A DNA stretch of 64,000 bases from Lachnospiraceae bacterium JC7 (GCA_000513555.1 ALYD01000008.1:44895-108894); one strand, 5' to 3'. Positions 44,889 through 53,807 are shown, counted from the first letter of the stretch. The notes: generated by a model not told the origin, from the sequence alone. Made by a program: numbers and translations.

Positions 44889-44921
44889 TACCTCATTACC
44901 GGTTAGTCCGGTAATGAGGTA
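44889..44921 (-). terminator. Terminator of the GNAT gene
   Basis: A perfect 14-bp stem (TACCTCATTACCGG / CCGGTAATGAGGTA) with a 5-base loop, followed by six T on the minus strand, 33 bases past the stop at 44954. Confidence 0.9.
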
Positions 44922-44953
44922 CTTATCAATATGAAAGTTGGAGCTATCTATAT

Positions 44954-45502
44954 TCAAAAGGTCACCAGAGTGTTCAGCATAAATCTGTAGACCTCTTTTG
45001 TTTCGTCTTTTAAATCATCTGCACAGATATACTCGAGTTCCCGGCATCTCCAGCTTTCGCCAAGTATTTTATAGACTTTCACTTCGTCTGATTTTACTTC
45101 CCGGAATCCTGCCGCTCTGTAGCAGTAATATGCCGGTTCGTTGTTTTCAAATACTCCCAGTGTCACTCTTCTTGCACCGTATATTTCTTTGGCAAACTTT
45201 AATCCCAAAAGGAGCATTCTTTTTCCGTAACTAAGTCCACGGTGCTTCGGATCTACGATCACAAAGCCAAACCTTAATTCATCAAAGGAATTTCCCGGTC
45301 TTCTCATGGTAAAAAATCCCACCGGCTCATCATCCTCAATAGCTGTAAATGCCATGAGCTCACTGACAGCATTAAACTGTTCGCCCGAGATGGGATAAGT
45401 ACCGAGTATACCTGCTGTCCATTTGTAAAATGTTTCTTCGTCTTTGATCCATGAAAGAACAGTTTCTGAATCCTTTGAAATATACGGTCTCAATCTCAAC
45501 AT
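44954..45502 (-). CDS. GNAT-family N-acetyltransferase
   Basis: 182 residues of the RimJ/RimL-like GNAT type: LRLRPYISKDSETVLSW at the start, LRFGFVIVDPKHRGLSYGKRML with the acetyl-CoA loop R-G-x-x-x-G-K, and VTLGVFENNEPAYYCYRAAGFRE. It acetylates an amine of unknown identity. ATG 45502 was chosen, eight bases after AAGGAG; an in-frame GTG at 45508 is too close to that site. It is a single-gene unit between two terminators. Confidence 0.88.
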   Translation of the reverse strand: MLRLRPYISKDSETVLSWIKDEETFYKWTAGILGTYPISGEQFNAVSELMAFTAIEDDEPVGFFTMRRPGNSFDELRFGFVIVDPKHRGLSYGKRMLLLGLKFAKEIYGARRVTLGVFENNEPAYYCYRAAGFREVKSDEVKVYKILGESWRCRELEYICADDLKDETKEVYRFMLNTLVTF

Positions 45503-45555
45503 CTTCACTACTCCTTTTCAATTACCACTCACGTGATAATATACTTAAAAAGTCA

Positions 45556-45592
45556 AAAACAGACCGCCGCTACACAGCAAACGGTCTGTTTT
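45556..45592 (-). terminator. Terminator of the redox operon
   Basis: AAAACAGACCG / CGGTCTGTTTT form an 11-bp stem; on the minus strand TTTTTGACTTTTT follows. It lies 79 bases past the aldo/keto reductase stop and may be bidirectional. Confidence 0.7.
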
Positions 45593-45670
45593 ACACTGTA
45601 TTGATGATCAAAAACCTGAAAAAAGAAACAACAAAACCATATGATCACTTAAAAGACAGACTCACAGATC

Positions 45671-46717
45671 TTATACATGTCTTCTCGGATCCAGCTTACC
45701 CATGATAGAACCTGCGATCTCATCGATCTCTCTTAATTCTTCCTCAGTGAAAACAGTGTTCTCAACTGCTCTGATGTTCTCAATGATCTGTGATGGCTTG
45801 GATGCTCCGATAAGAACAGAGGTGATCTCCTCATCCTTCAGATCCCATGCAAGTGCCATCTGTGGCAATGTCTGACACCTGCGATCGGCAATATCAGCAA
45901 GCTTCTGAATAGCCGCAAGCTTCTCGGCGTTAATGTCTGAAGCATGGAGGAATCTTCCATCCCTTGCAACTCTCGAATCTTCAGGGATACCGTGAAGATA
46001 CTTCTCGGAAAGCATACCCTGTGCAAGAGGCGAGAAACAGATTATGCCCATACCGGACTCACCTGCGTACTTCTTGAGACCGTTTTCCTCTATGGTTCTG
46101 TCCAGAATAGAATATCTGTTCTGATTGATGATCAAAGGCAGATGAATCTCCTTCGCGATCTTCATGGCTTCTGCAGCACGTTCCCCGTTATAATTCGAGA
46201 TTCCCACATACAGAGCCTTGCCGGAGCGTACGATCTGATCCAGCGCCATGATAGTCTCTTCTACAGGTGTCTCAGGATCCATACGATGATGATAGAAAAT
46301 GTCTACATAATCGAGTCCCATCCTCATAAGTGACTGATCAAGAGATGCAATAAGATACTTTCTTGAACCCCAGTCACCGTAAGGTCCCTTCCACATGGTA
46401 TATCCGGCCTTCGTGGAAATGATCATCTCATCCCTGTAGGCTCTCATATTCTTTTCAAAAATATGGCCGAAATTTTCTTCTGCAGTACCATTATCAGGGC
46501 CATAATTATTAGCCAGATCGAAATGTGTGATACCATGATCAAATGCAGTGAAAAGCAGTTTTTTCATGTTATCGACATCATCCTTGGAACCGAAATTGTG
46601 CCATAGCCCTAAGGATACCTTTGGAAGCTTAAGTCCTGACCGGCCGACTCTCTTATAGAAACCGGCCTCGTTGTCATATCTTCCTTCAGCCGCCTTGTAT
46701 TCGTCAGTGATATACAT
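45671..46717 (-). CDS. Aldo/keto reductase of the YghZ (L-glyceraldehyde-3-phosphate reductase) type
   Basis: 348 residues, (beta/alpha)8 NADPH-dependent reductase. Features: YKRVGRSGLKLPKVSLGLWHNFG, HFDLANNYGPDNGTAEENFG with the catalytic Asp and Tyr, STKAGYTMWKGPYGDWGSRKY with the catalytic Lys, and FYHHRMDPETPVEET with the catalytic His. This matches the YghZ/AKR14 group. These enzymes reduce reactive aldehydes. ATAAGGAG precedes ATG. It is the last of three redox genes (nitroreductase, flavodoxin, reductase) spaced 15-20 bases apart. Confidence 0.92.
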   Translation of the reverse strand: MYITDEYKAAEGRYDNEAGFYKRVGRSGLKLPKVSLGLWHNFGSKDDVDNMKKLLFTAFDHGITHFDLANNYGPDNGTAEENFGHIFEKNMRAYRDEMIISTKAGYTMWKGPYGDWGSRKYLIASLDQSLMRMGLDYVDIFYHHRMDPETPVEETIMALDQIVRSGKALYVGISNYNGERAAEAMKIAKEIHLPLIINQNRYSILDRTIEENGLKKYAGESGMGIICFSPLAQGMLSEKYLHGIPEDSRVARDGRFLHASDINAEKLAAIQKLADIADRRCQTLPQMALAWDLKDEEITSVLIGASKPSQIIENIRAVENTVFTEEELREIDEIAGSIMGKLDPRRHV

Positions 46718-46737
46718 TTAAAATTATCTCCTTATGT

Positions 46738-47175
46738 TCATATTTCTGCTGCGGTATGAACAAGCTTAGCATCAACAGATGCTGCTCCCGGAACATACTC
46801 ACTGAGCTTCTCGGCAGTTTTACCTATACCGCTGCCGCCTGATGTTGCAAAAGCGTGAACAGTCTTTCCGCTCCAGTCATAGTCTTTGCAGAAACTGTAC
46901 ACCACTCTTGGTGCTGCCCCGTACCAGATAGGAAAACCGATGTATACGGTATCATACTTCCCAAGATCATCTATCTTTCCCTGAACAGGAACATCCTTCT
47001 TGCTGAACTGTTCCTTGTTACATCTGGCCAGAGGATTGACCCATCTGATATCCGCTGCTGAATACGGTACTTCAGGAACGATCTCAAAAAGATCTGCACC
47101 TATCTTCTCAGCATACTCCTTGGCGAGCTTTGCAGTAGTACCCTCTGCACTGAAATATGTTACTAATGTACTCAT
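46738..47175 (-). CDS. Flavodoxin-like FMN protein
   Basis: 145 residues of the flavodoxin_4 kind. The FMN phosphate loop is YFSAEGTTAKLAKE (residues 8-21), with the later flavin contacts FPIWYGAAP and FATSGGSGIG. It carries electrons or acts as a small quinone/flavin reductase. AAAGGAG lies ahead of ATG. It lies in the middle of the nitroreductase-flavodoxin-aldo/keto reductase operon, so a role in stress or xenobiotic reduction is likely. Confidence 0.9.
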   Translation of the reverse strand: MSTLVTYFSAEGTTAKLAKEYAEKIGADLFEIVPEVPYSAADIRWVNPLARCNKEQFSKKDVPVQGKIDDLGKYDTVYIGFPIWYGAAPRVVYSFCKDYDWSGKTVHAFATSGGSGIGKTAEKLSEYVPGAASVDAKLVHTAAEI

Positions 47176-47190
47176 TTCATCACTCCTTTA

Positions 47191-47715
47191 TCAAATGCAA
47201 TATACGTAATTATCTTTTCTTGGAGCTGCCTCCTTCAAAGGCGCTGCAGCATAGCCGAGAGCACAATGGCCTATACCCTCATAATCTCCCTCTATTCCAA
47301 GCTTCTTCAGGATCTCTTTTCCGAACTCGGATTCAAACTCTTCCTTGGCTCTGTGGATCCATACGCTGGATACCCCGAGGCTCTCTGCAGCATTCATAAG
47401 ATTTCCCATTACAAGTGAGCCATCATAAACATGAGTTGGTACACTCTTATCGGAAAGAACTATAAGTATTACAGGTGCGCCATAAAATGGATCGAATCCT
47501 TCCTTCCATCCGCCGATCTTTCTGTTCTCTTCGGAGATCTTATCTCTCAGTTCCTTATCAGTAACGGCAATAATGATAGGGCTCTGCTTACCCATTCCTG
47601 TAGCTGAATATGTTCCGGCATTGAGGATAGCATCAAGCTCTTCCTTCTTTACCATGTCCGGCTTGAAATTTCTGCAGCTTCTTCTCGACTCCAGTACCTT
47701 TAATGTCTCGTTCAT
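47191..47715 (-). CDS. Nitroreductase-family FMN oxidoreductase
   Basis: 174 residues. ESRRSCRNFKPD provides the phosphate-binding Arg/Ser set of the nitroreductase fold, NAGTYSATGMGKQSP the next flavin loop, and AESLGVSSVWIHRAKEEFES and LGYAAAPLKEAAPRKDNYVY the C-terminal features. It probably reduces nitro groups, quinones or flavins with NAD(P)H. GAAAGGGG precedes ATG. It is the first gene of the redox operon behind a large palindrome at 47740-47778 that is likely a regulator site. Confidence 0.92.
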   Translation of the reverse strand: MNETLKVLESRRSCRNFKPDMVKKEELDAILNAGTYSATGMGKQSPIIIAVTDKELRDKISEENRKIGGWKEGFDPFYGAPVILIVLSDKSVPTHVYDGSLVMGNLMNAAESLGVSSVWIHRAKEEFESEFGKEILKKLGIEGDYEGIGHCALGYAAAPLKEAAPRKDNYVYCI

Positions 47716-47739
47716 TTCTTACCCCTTTCATTTAAACCT

Positions 47740-47778
47740 AAGTCTATGGACGTAAACTCTGTTTACTCCCATAGACTT
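47740..47778 (-). promoter_or_regulatory. Large palindrome in front of the redox operon (candidate operator)
   Basis: AAGTCTATGG pairs with CCATAGACTT (10 bp, perfect), with an inner GTAAAC/GTTTAC. Total 39 bases, 24 bases before the nitroreductase start and just downstream of the promoter at 47798-47826. The long dyad recalls MerR- or similar redox-regulator sites. Confidence 0.5.
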
Positions 47779-47797
47779 CCTCTTTCCATTCCTATCT

Positions 47798-47826
47798 ACT
47801 ATAGCACGACTAATAGTTTAAAGCAA
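47798..47826 (-). promoter_or_regulatory. Promoter of the redox operon
   Basis: On the minus strand TTGCTT (47821-47826), 17 bases, TATAGT (47798-47803). The palindrome at 47740-47778 would lie in the early transcribed region. Confidence 0.55.
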
Positions 47827-47841
47827 TTATGTTGTGCACAA

Positions 47842-48498
47842 TTAATGACTGCAAAAATCCCGAATGCTCTCACCGATTTTTGTCTTATGGATAATATAGG
47901 ACCCGTGATCCTCTCCATCCATGATACGAAGCTCTGCTCCTGGTATGGTCTCTGCAATATGCCGGGTCTGTTTCTCTACGATCAGATCATTACTTCCTGC
48001 CAATACCAGTGTCTTTGCCCTTATTTTTTTCAGAGTTTCGTCTTTTATATCAGGTTCGCGGAACATCAGCTTTATCTTAGGATCCCTGCCAAAAAGATAC
48101 ATCATTCTAAACAACAGTCTCCAATGGAATTTAACTCCTCCGGGATCAAGGTTCGCACCGCTTATGATAAGATTCTTTATCCTGTCACATTTTGCCGCCG
48201 CTATAAGCCCGATGATCCCGCCATCACTGAACCCATAAAGCGTAACATCACTAAGATCCATTTCATCAAGAAAATCTATTACATCATCAGCCATATCGTC
48301 ATAGTGAAATTCATCAACCGGAGAGCTCATTCCGTGACCTCTGCTATCTATGCAGTAACACATAAAATCCTGTTTAAGAACTTCAACCGCTTCATCAAAA
48401 ATACTATGATCTTCTCCGTTTCCATGAAGCATCACAAGTGTTTTTCCTGTTCCAGTCTTTTCATAATACAGTTCCAGATCATTGATATGTGCTATCAT
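47842..48498 (-). CDS. Alpha/beta hydrolase
   Basis: 218 residues. LVMLHGNGEDHSIFD forms the oxyanion loop, GFSDGG the nucleophile elbow (G-x-S-x-G), LVLAGSNDLIV the acidic member and DGEDHGSY the His. No signal peptide, so cytoplasmic. The cap region is short, suggesting a small esterase or lactonase; the substrate is unknown. CGGAGGAAATA lies ahead of ATG. It is a single-gene unit just upstream of the redox operon promoter. Confidence 0.9.
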   Translation of the reverse strand: MIAHINDLELYYEKTGTGKTLVMLHGNGEDHSIFDEAVEVLKQDFMCYCIDSRGHGMSSPVDEFHYDDMADDVIDFLDEMDLSDVTLYGFSDGGIIGLIAAAKCDRIKNLIISGANLDPGGVKFHWRLLFRMMYLFGRDPKIKLMFREPDIKDETLKKIRAKTLVLAGSNDLIVEKQTRHIAETIPGAELRIMDGEDHGSYIIHKTKIGESIRDFCSH

Positions 48499-48599
48499 TA
48501 TTTCCTCCGAAATTTAAATCGATCACTTTATTGCCGAAACAAAAAGTCGCTCACTCTAAAATCTATAGTAATGGTTTTTGTTAATGCATGCAATAAATC

Positions 48600-48631
48600 A
48601 AAGAGACCTCACAAAACAGTGAGGTCTCTTT
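48600..48631 (-). terminator. Terminator of the VOC protein gene
   Basis: AAAGAGACCTCAC / GTGAGGTCTCTTT, a perfect 13-bp stem with a 6-base loop, 34 bases past the stop at 48665. Short T-runs occur on both sides, so it could act in either direction. Confidence 0.8.
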
Positions 48632-48664
48632 AATGGTCATATATTTCGTTTATATATCGCATTA

Positions 48665-49036
48665 TTACTTGATATGCTGCACCAGGTTAATAATATATCC
48701 TGATGGAGATATCATTATCGCAGACTTTGAGCTCTTCATTTCCACAGTCTTATCTCCGTAGAAATTTGTGAATCCATGTTCAGTAAGCAGCTTGTATGCT
48801 TCATCAAAATCATATACATTCATACGTATGGCTGTAAGATCCTTAGGGAGCTTCATATCCGGAACGGAGATATCCAGATAAAATCCGTTTGCATCTTTCA
48901 TCCTGATACCTTCAACCTTTAAATCACCGATTCCCTGAGGATTGTGATGCTTCTCAAATCCGAGAGCCTCAAAGACTTTGACTATTGATTCCGGGTCGTT
49001 TGTAATGATCTGTGGATTAAATGTTGTTATTTTCAT
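48665..49036 (-). CDS. VOC (glyoxalase/bleomycin-resistance fold) protein
   Basis: 123 residues with a paired beta-alpha-beta-beta-beta layout (FNPQIITNDPESIVKVFEALGFEKHHN, then IRMNVYDFDEAYKLLTEHGFTNF, ending MISPSGYIINLVQH). The usual metal ligands (His/Glu) are only partly present, so it may be a binding protein or a non-classical dioxygenase-fold enzyme. AAAGGGGAA precedes ATG. It is monocistronic. Confidence 0.8.
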   Translation of the reverse strand: MKITTFNPQIITNDPESIVKVFEALGFEKHHNPQGIGDLKVEGIRMKDANGFYLDISVPDMKLPKDLTAIRMNVYDFDEAYKLLTEHGFTNFYGDKTVEMKSSKSAIMISPSGYIINLVQHIK

Positions 49037-49112
49037 ATATGTTCCCCTTTCCGGAAAATATTCCTTCTAAGGTTATCGACATATTATAGTCCTAAATAAG
49101 AATACACATATC

Positions 49113-49131
49113 CAAAAGTCGACATCGAATC
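49113..49131 (+). repeat. 19-bp intergenic repeat, copy 1
   Basis: CAAAAGTCGACATCGAATC, centred on GTCGAC, identical to 53576-53594. It lies 77 bases upstream of the VOC gene start, ahead of a TATAAT (minus, 49083-49088). A small CCGC/GCGG hairpin follows at about 49135-49147. The remainder of 49037-49227 shows no gene. Confidence 0.6.
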
Positions 49132-49227
49132 GTTCCGCGCAGAGCGGTTCCGGGATTACCAGCCCATCCGAATTCGCTTCACGAGGGTTGTGCTATATGA
49201 CAATTCCTGCGAAATCTGCCACGAGGC

Positions 49228-50067
49228 TCACGATTCTCCCGCATCCAGATTTCTTTCAAACTGCTTTTTCTTTTCTACACCGTAGTCCTCATATGAAAGC
49301 TTCAGGAACCTGTCAAGAGCTGTTGTACGGAATTCTGTCCAGCTCTCATCCTCATGCTTTACAAGTATGGGATAGAACAGAACTTCATTTTCTTCCGCAG
49401 CCTTTCTGTCTCCGGGAGCGTCTCCCACCATCAGGATATGATCCTTCTCATATCCCTTTTCAGAAATCATCTTGATGCAGGCGCTCTTACTGCCCACCTC
49501 CTGAGTACATACCACATCCACCATTTCGAGAAGTCCGAATCTTTCCCACTCTTTTCTAACAGCTTCAGGATTTGCACTGGAAACCACAGCGATGTCAGCT
49601 GATTCATGAATGAGAGAAAAGGCTTCCTTCACTCCTTCAAATGGCTTTATCTCCTCCTGAGAAAGCTTTTCTATCTCTTCATTGACACTCCGGCTCCATC
49701 TGAGAGCCTTTTCAAAAACAGGTGAAGTACCGATCATTGCCTCCAGGGCAATGTTACTTAATTCAGGAGCTGTTTCACTCCATACACGTAATTCCTCTAC
49801 ACCATCGATCTTCCTGTATTTCTCATTTATCTCTGAAAGAGCCATGCTGAGTCCCTTAAATCTGTTGATTCCACGGGTGAGAGAATAAAGATTTATCTCA
49901 TTCCATCTTTCAAGTATTTCCTGCTCCCACTCTGAAAGCTCCCATTCCTTCACCATGCAGGGTCCAAAGCATCTTATATGCTTGATATTCATGGTGTCCA
50001 TGGCACAGCCATCTGAATCTATACATACGATATGATCGTGTTTTTTCTCAAAATCCAAAACAGACAT
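49228..50067 (-). CDS. HAD-superfamily phosphohydrolase
   Basis: 279 residues. Motif I is IDSDGCAMDT (nucleophile Asp 17 and acid/base Asp 19), motif II VVSSANPEA, motif III a Lys in SKSACIKMI, and motif IV MVGDAPGDRKAAEEN. A helical cap of about 110 residues lies between motifs I and II, as in phosphoglycolate-phosphatase-like enzymes. It hydrolyses a small phosphate ester that cannot be named from the sequence. AAAGGAG precedes ATG. It is on its own between the VOC gene and the GH3 locus. Confidence 0.9.
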   Translation of the reverse strand: MSVLDFEKKHDHIVCIDSDGCAMDTMNIKHIRCFGPCMVKEWELSEWEQEILERWNEINLYSLTRGINRFKGLSMALSEINEKYRKIDGVEELRVWSETAPELSNIALEAMIGTSPVFEKALRWSRSVNEEIEKLSQEEIKPFEGVKEAFSLIHESADIAVVSSANPEAVRKEWERFGLLEMVDVVCTQEVGSKSACIKMISEKGYEKDHILMVGDAPGDRKAAEENEVLFYPILVKHEDESWTEFRTTALDRFLKLSYEDYGVEKKKQFERNLDAGES

Positions 50068-50173
50068 AAAAACTCCTTTTACATCGCATTTACTGCAAAC
50101 AACGTAACTCTATGATAAGCAAGACCCGCACACATTTACGTATGTGACCCAGCATGATACTTAAATCCAAGTC

Positions 50174-51898
50174 TCAAAGTCTCGTATCCCATCTGTCGCA
50201 CCATACGATATCGTTGTACTGCCCCTTGAACTCTGACTTACCTGTAAGCTTTTCAACCAGCTTACGGATGTACTCAGGACTTGAGCCGTAGGCATTGACA
50301 AAGGTCTTCATCATAGGAACATCGTAAAGATGATTGGTGTAGTTAAGAGAGACAGCCACTGTCGGTACTTCCCTGACAAACCATGGAATCTCATGTGAAT
50401 GAGAAACGGAATAGGTGAGTCTTGTGTTGTTCTCCTTTGCATAGCCCTTCATGTCGATGACGAAAAGCACCAGATCCGTGTTCTTCTTGAACTCTTCCCT
50501 GCTTTCATGCTCCATCATCCTGAACTTATTGAACTTCGACGGAGACTCCATCTCATACTCGTAGTAGTCCTTGGGAGCCTCGACCTCAAAGCCTGCTCTC
50601 TCAAGTTCATCCACCAGAAGCTTCTTCGCAGGATCTGCCCCGTCAAGTGATGAAACAGGTGCGCTTTCGATAAAATATAGTAAAACCCGCTTCTTCTTTT
50701 CAGGATCCACAGGAAGGATCTTCCGGGTATCCTTTACAAGGGTAATGCTTTCATCCGCAGCCTTTTCAGCGAGCCTCTTGTGCTCTTCACAGCCTACGAT
50801 GTTAAGATCCTCCTTCTTAGGAAACACAAGCTCATCAAGACCGAGATGTGCCTTGAGACCGAGAATCCTATGGAGTGCATCGTCAAGCCTTTCCGCTGTG
50901 ATGGTTCCGTCCTCTATACCCTCTCTTACGTAAGCTATATCCTCTTCATGATCATTGAAGAAAAGTATCATATCGCAGCCTGCTGCCACAACTCCCTGCA
51001 TGGCATGCTTTCTGTCTGCCGCAGCAGTGAGACCTGCCATATGTGTCGCATCGGTTACTATAAGTCCGTTGAAACCAAGCTGTCCTCTGAGAAGTCCCTG
51101 TAAAAGTTCAGGTGAAAGAGTTGCAGGAAGGATATCCTCATCCTTTATCTCAGGGTTAAACTTCTTTGTATATGCTCTCTGACAGATGTGACCCACCATG
51201 ACGCTCTCAAGCCCTGCATCGATTAGCTTCTTATATACCTTTCCAAAGCTCTCGTCCCACTCTTCTGTAGAAAGGTCATTACAGCCCATGACAAGGTGCT
51301 GGTCTCTTTCCTCACTTCCGTCTCCCGGGAAATGCTTAGCTGCACAGGCAAGTCCTGCCTTGTTCATTTCCTCCATATAGGCGAGGGATCTTTCAGCAAC
51401 AAGCTCCGGGTCATTTCCGAAGGCTCTTGTATTTACGATGGTGTTTCTCCAGTTGGAGACCACATCACAAACCGGGGCAAAGGTCCAGTTACAACCAACA
51501 GCTCTTGCCTCCAGAGCTCCGACTCTAGCCATGTCTCTTACAGTATCGAGAGTTTTACTTGCACCGCAGGCGGCTCCAGTAGCTATAAATGTACCTTCAG
51601 ATACTGCGCCGTTTCCTCCGGCTTCACAGTTTGCGGCTATAAGAACAGGAACCTTGCTGTGCTCCTGAAAATACTTATTCTGTTCGTAGATTTCCTCAAG
51701 AGTTCCGCCCTGCCAGCGGACACCTCCGATATGGTATTTATTCACCAGCCTGTCGAGGGTCTCAGGGTCTCTCTGAAGTGTAAGATTGATGAAAAGCTGT
51801 CCTATCTTCTCATCAAGAGTCATGTTCTTTATCGTATCCTCCACCCACTGAATCTTTTTGTCGCTTAAGTTAAAGGGCTTTGCTTTAAGATCTACCAT
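50174..51898 (-). CDS. Glycoside hydrolase family 3, NagZ-like
   Basis: 574 residues, no signal peptide. The first domain is the GH3 barrel: MTLDEKIGQLFIN, AKHFPGDGSEERDQH (188-201; the D-x-H acid/base dyad typical of beta-N-acetylglucosaminidases) and LIVTDATHMAGL with the nucleophile Asp 283. A second alpha/beta domain follows (about 390-574). It probably splits N-acetylhexosaminides or similar short glycosides imported by the symporter gene just upstream (80 bases). Phosphorylase activity is known for some relatives with a D-x-H pair, so the reaction could be phosphorolysis. The ribosome binding site is weak (GGAGC, 12 bases). Confidence 0.88.
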   Translation of the reverse strand: MVDLKAKPFNLSDKKIQWVEDTIKNMTLDEKIGQLFINLTLQRDPETLDRLVNKYHIGGVRWQGGTLEEIYEQNKYFQEHSKVPVLIAANCEAGGNGAVSEGTFIATGAACGASKTLDTVRDMARVGALEARAVGCNWTFAPVCDVVSNWRNTIVNTRAFGNDPELVAERSLAYMEEMNKAGLACAAKHFPGDGSEERDQHLVMGCNDLSTEEWDESFGKVYKKLIDAGLESVMVGHICQRAYTKKFNPEIKDEDILPATLSPELLQGLLRGQLGFNGLIVTDATHMAGLTAAADRKHAMQGVVAAGCDMILFFNDHEEDIAYVREGIEDGTITAERLDDALHRILGLKAHLGLDELVFPKKEDLNIVGCEEHKRLAEKAADESITLVKDTRKILPVDPEKKKRVLLYFIESAPVSSLDGADPAKKLLVDELERAGFEVEAPKDYYEYEMESPSKFNKFRMMEHESREEFKKNTDLVLFVIDMKGYAKENNTRLTYSVSHSHEIPWFVREVPTVAVSLNYTNHLYDVPMMKTFVNAYGSSPEYIRKLVEKLTGKSEFKGQYNDIVWCDRWDTRL

Positions 51899-51977
51899 TT
51901 TTTTATCATGCTCCGGTCATATAACAAATACCGGAGGCTCCTTTCCTTTTTTTATTTAAAAGTCAACTATCAAACTC

Positions 51978-53453
51978 TTATGCAACCTCTTTTTTATCTG
52001 CAATGGTCTTTCTTATCTCGGCCATCTTTTCAGCAGAAAGAGGATAATATTTCATTGCAACGATGTTGGCTACAAGTCCCAGTGAAACGAGACCATACAT
52101 CAGGAATATGCCTACTCCCTTAAGTGCCGGTGTATATGGTGTATCCACATCAGGCATCTGTGTGGTGAATCCGATAGCAGCAAGGCAAATGCTGGAGATC
52201 AGCGGCGCAAGGGAAGAAATCATCTTGTCTATAAAGCTGAAAAGTGTTCCCATAAGTCCCGGAACGTAACGTCCTGAACGGTAGGTCTCATAATCTGTGC
52301 AGTCAGCTATCATGGGAACAACTATATTGGAGCTGACCTGCTGGAATCCGCCTGTGATAACAGTCAGTGTAAAAAGTGAAACCGTGAAGAAATTGAAGCC
52401 ATTGAAGCCCTCATATCCGGGAAGACTGAGACTTGTAGGATCACCAAAGCCCCAAAGCAGCATCATTAACACATTTCCTATAAGTGCTATCCAGCTACTG
52501 AGCACCATGGCTTTCTTCTGTCCGCATCTTGTGGCGATAACTCCCACACCCAGGATAACGAAGATAACATTACCGATTGTGGTATAAATCTGGAATCCGC
52601 CGGAAAGAGCAAAGTTACCTGCAACTATGGCATACATGATGAGCGTTACTGTTGAAGTCTTCGCAGCTATTCCAAGCTTATCGGTTGAAGCAGCTATGAT
52701 AAGCATCTGTATAGCCTTGTTGTTTTTTATCACTTCGAAATAGTCCCTGAAGGTGATCTTCTGGACCTCTCCTGTACCGAAATACTCTCTTCTGTCCTTA
52801 GGCCAGATGGAAATGACCGCTATGGCTGTGAAAATAGCTGAAGTAACCGCAACTATAAGCCAAAACTCGTGGAACATGGCAATGTCTTTTCCGAGACCAT
52901 GGTACTTGGCCGCAAGATATGAGGAAACGAAAACCTGTCCTCCTGTGAAAAGGATCATATTGTAAATAGCATCGAATACTGTGAAAAGGGGACGCTGTTT
53001 CGGGTCATTGGTCACGCATGACTGTGCTGCCTTTGTGATAACACACTGGAAGGTGTAACCAATATAGTAGACTGCATTTACAAGTATGAAGAAAAGTATC
53101 CTCGGTGCTCCCTCAGGAAGTGACGGGGTCACAAAAAACATGAGGAAACTGGAGATAAACAGGATAAGATTTCCTAGGATCATGAAGGGTCTGTTCTTTC
53201 CGAACTTTCCGTCTGTCTTGTCAACTATAAAACCGATTATAGGATCGGTGACACCGTCCCAAAGACGCATTATCATAGAAAAGCTTCCCGCAAGAACAAC
53301 TCCGAGACCTACCCATCCTGTAATGTAATAGGCTATAAAACTCATAAAGAAAAGATAAAGGTTTGTTGCTGTATTGTTCAGGGCATACCCTGCTATTCTC
53401 CATGTAGGAACTCTGTGAATTCCGTTTCCGACATCATATTTACTGCTTCCCAT
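51978..53453 (-). CDS. GPH-family (MelB-like) sugar:cation symporter
   Basis: 491 residues, about 12 membrane helices. RLWDGVTDPIIGFIVDKTDGKFGKNRPFM near residues 63-91 has the GPH loop (WD..TD, then the basic K-x-G-K-x-R-P-F), and DCTDYETYRSGRYVPGLMGT occurs in the second half. It imports a glycoside with Na+ or H+. GGAGG lies seven bases before ATG. It is co-directional with the GH3 gene and divergent from an AraC gene, mirroring the symporter-AraC arrangement at 5322-8185. Confidence 0.9.
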   Translation of the reverse strand: MGSSKYDVGNGIHRVPTWRIAGYALNNTATNLYLFFMSFIAYYITGWVGLGVVLAGSFSMIMRLWDGVTDPIIGFIVDKTDGKFGKNRPFMILGNLILFISSFLMFFVTPSLPEGAPRILFFILVNAVYYIGYTFQCVITKAAQSCVTNDPKQRPLFTVFDAIYNMILFTGGQVFVSSYLAAKYHGLGKDIAMFHEFWLIVAVTSAIFTAIAVISIWPKDRREYFGTGEVQKITFRDYFEVIKNNKAIQMLIIAASTDKLGIAAKTSTVTLIMYAIVAGNFALSGGFQIYTTIGNVIFVILGVGVIATRCGQKKAMVLSSWIALIGNVLMMLLWGFGDPTSLSLPGYEGFNGFNFFTVSLFTLTVITGGFQQVSSNIVVPMIADCTDYETYRSGRYVPGLMGTLFSFIDKMISSLAPLISSICLAAIGFTTQMPDVDTPYTPALKGVGIFLMYGLVSLGLVANIVAMKYYPLSAEKMAEIRKTIADKKEVA

Positions 53454-53575
53454 TTCAGGTCCTCCAGATTGAACTACTAAGTATTTGATTCGCTGTCCCG
53501 GAAATCATAAACATAAGGTGATGATTTGATTGCCTTTTGCTTCGTATTTCAGGACATATCAAATGATGTGAGTGT

Positions 53576-53594
53576 CAAAAGTCGACATCGAATC
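53576..53594 (+). repeat. 19-bp intergenic repeat, copy 2
   Basis: Identical to 49113-49131 and in the same orientation, 123 bases upstream of the symporter start. Flanks are not shared. It lies in the 484-base gap 53454-53937, which otherwise holds the divergent promoters and the palindrome at 53769-53807. Confidence 0.6.
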
Positions 53595-53768
53595 AGAATT
53601 TAATTCTTTCGATTTCGCCCATGGTTTTTTCCGAATAATATGCCGGCACGATATTCAGATATTTCTTTTCATGGCTCATATCATTTTTACTGAACAGTTT
53701 GAATTTCAAGTGTCTTCATGATAATCTGTTGTCAGGATTTGGACAATGCCTATATTTCGTATTTATAG

Positions 53769-53807
53769 TACGATATTTGTCATTATTGATTTAACATAAA
53801 TATCGTA
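53769..53807 (+). promoter_or_regulatory. Palindrome upstream of the AraC gene (candidate operator)
   Basis: TACGATATTT and AAATATCGTA form a perfect 10-bp inverted repeat with a 19-base spacer in an AT-rich stretch between the divergent symporter and AraC genes. Confidence 0.45.

Noticed and set aside
47746..48633. A 295-codon plus-strand frame opposite the alpha/beta hydrolase
   Set aside because: It runs across a promoter, a palindrome and a terminator, and the minus-strand hydrolase has all catalytic motifs.
49037..49227. A possible small RNA or tRNA-like fragment in this GC-richer gap
   Set aside because: I could not fold a tRNA cloverleaf or see a promoter-terminator pair; only the 19-bp repeat and a short hairpin are supported.
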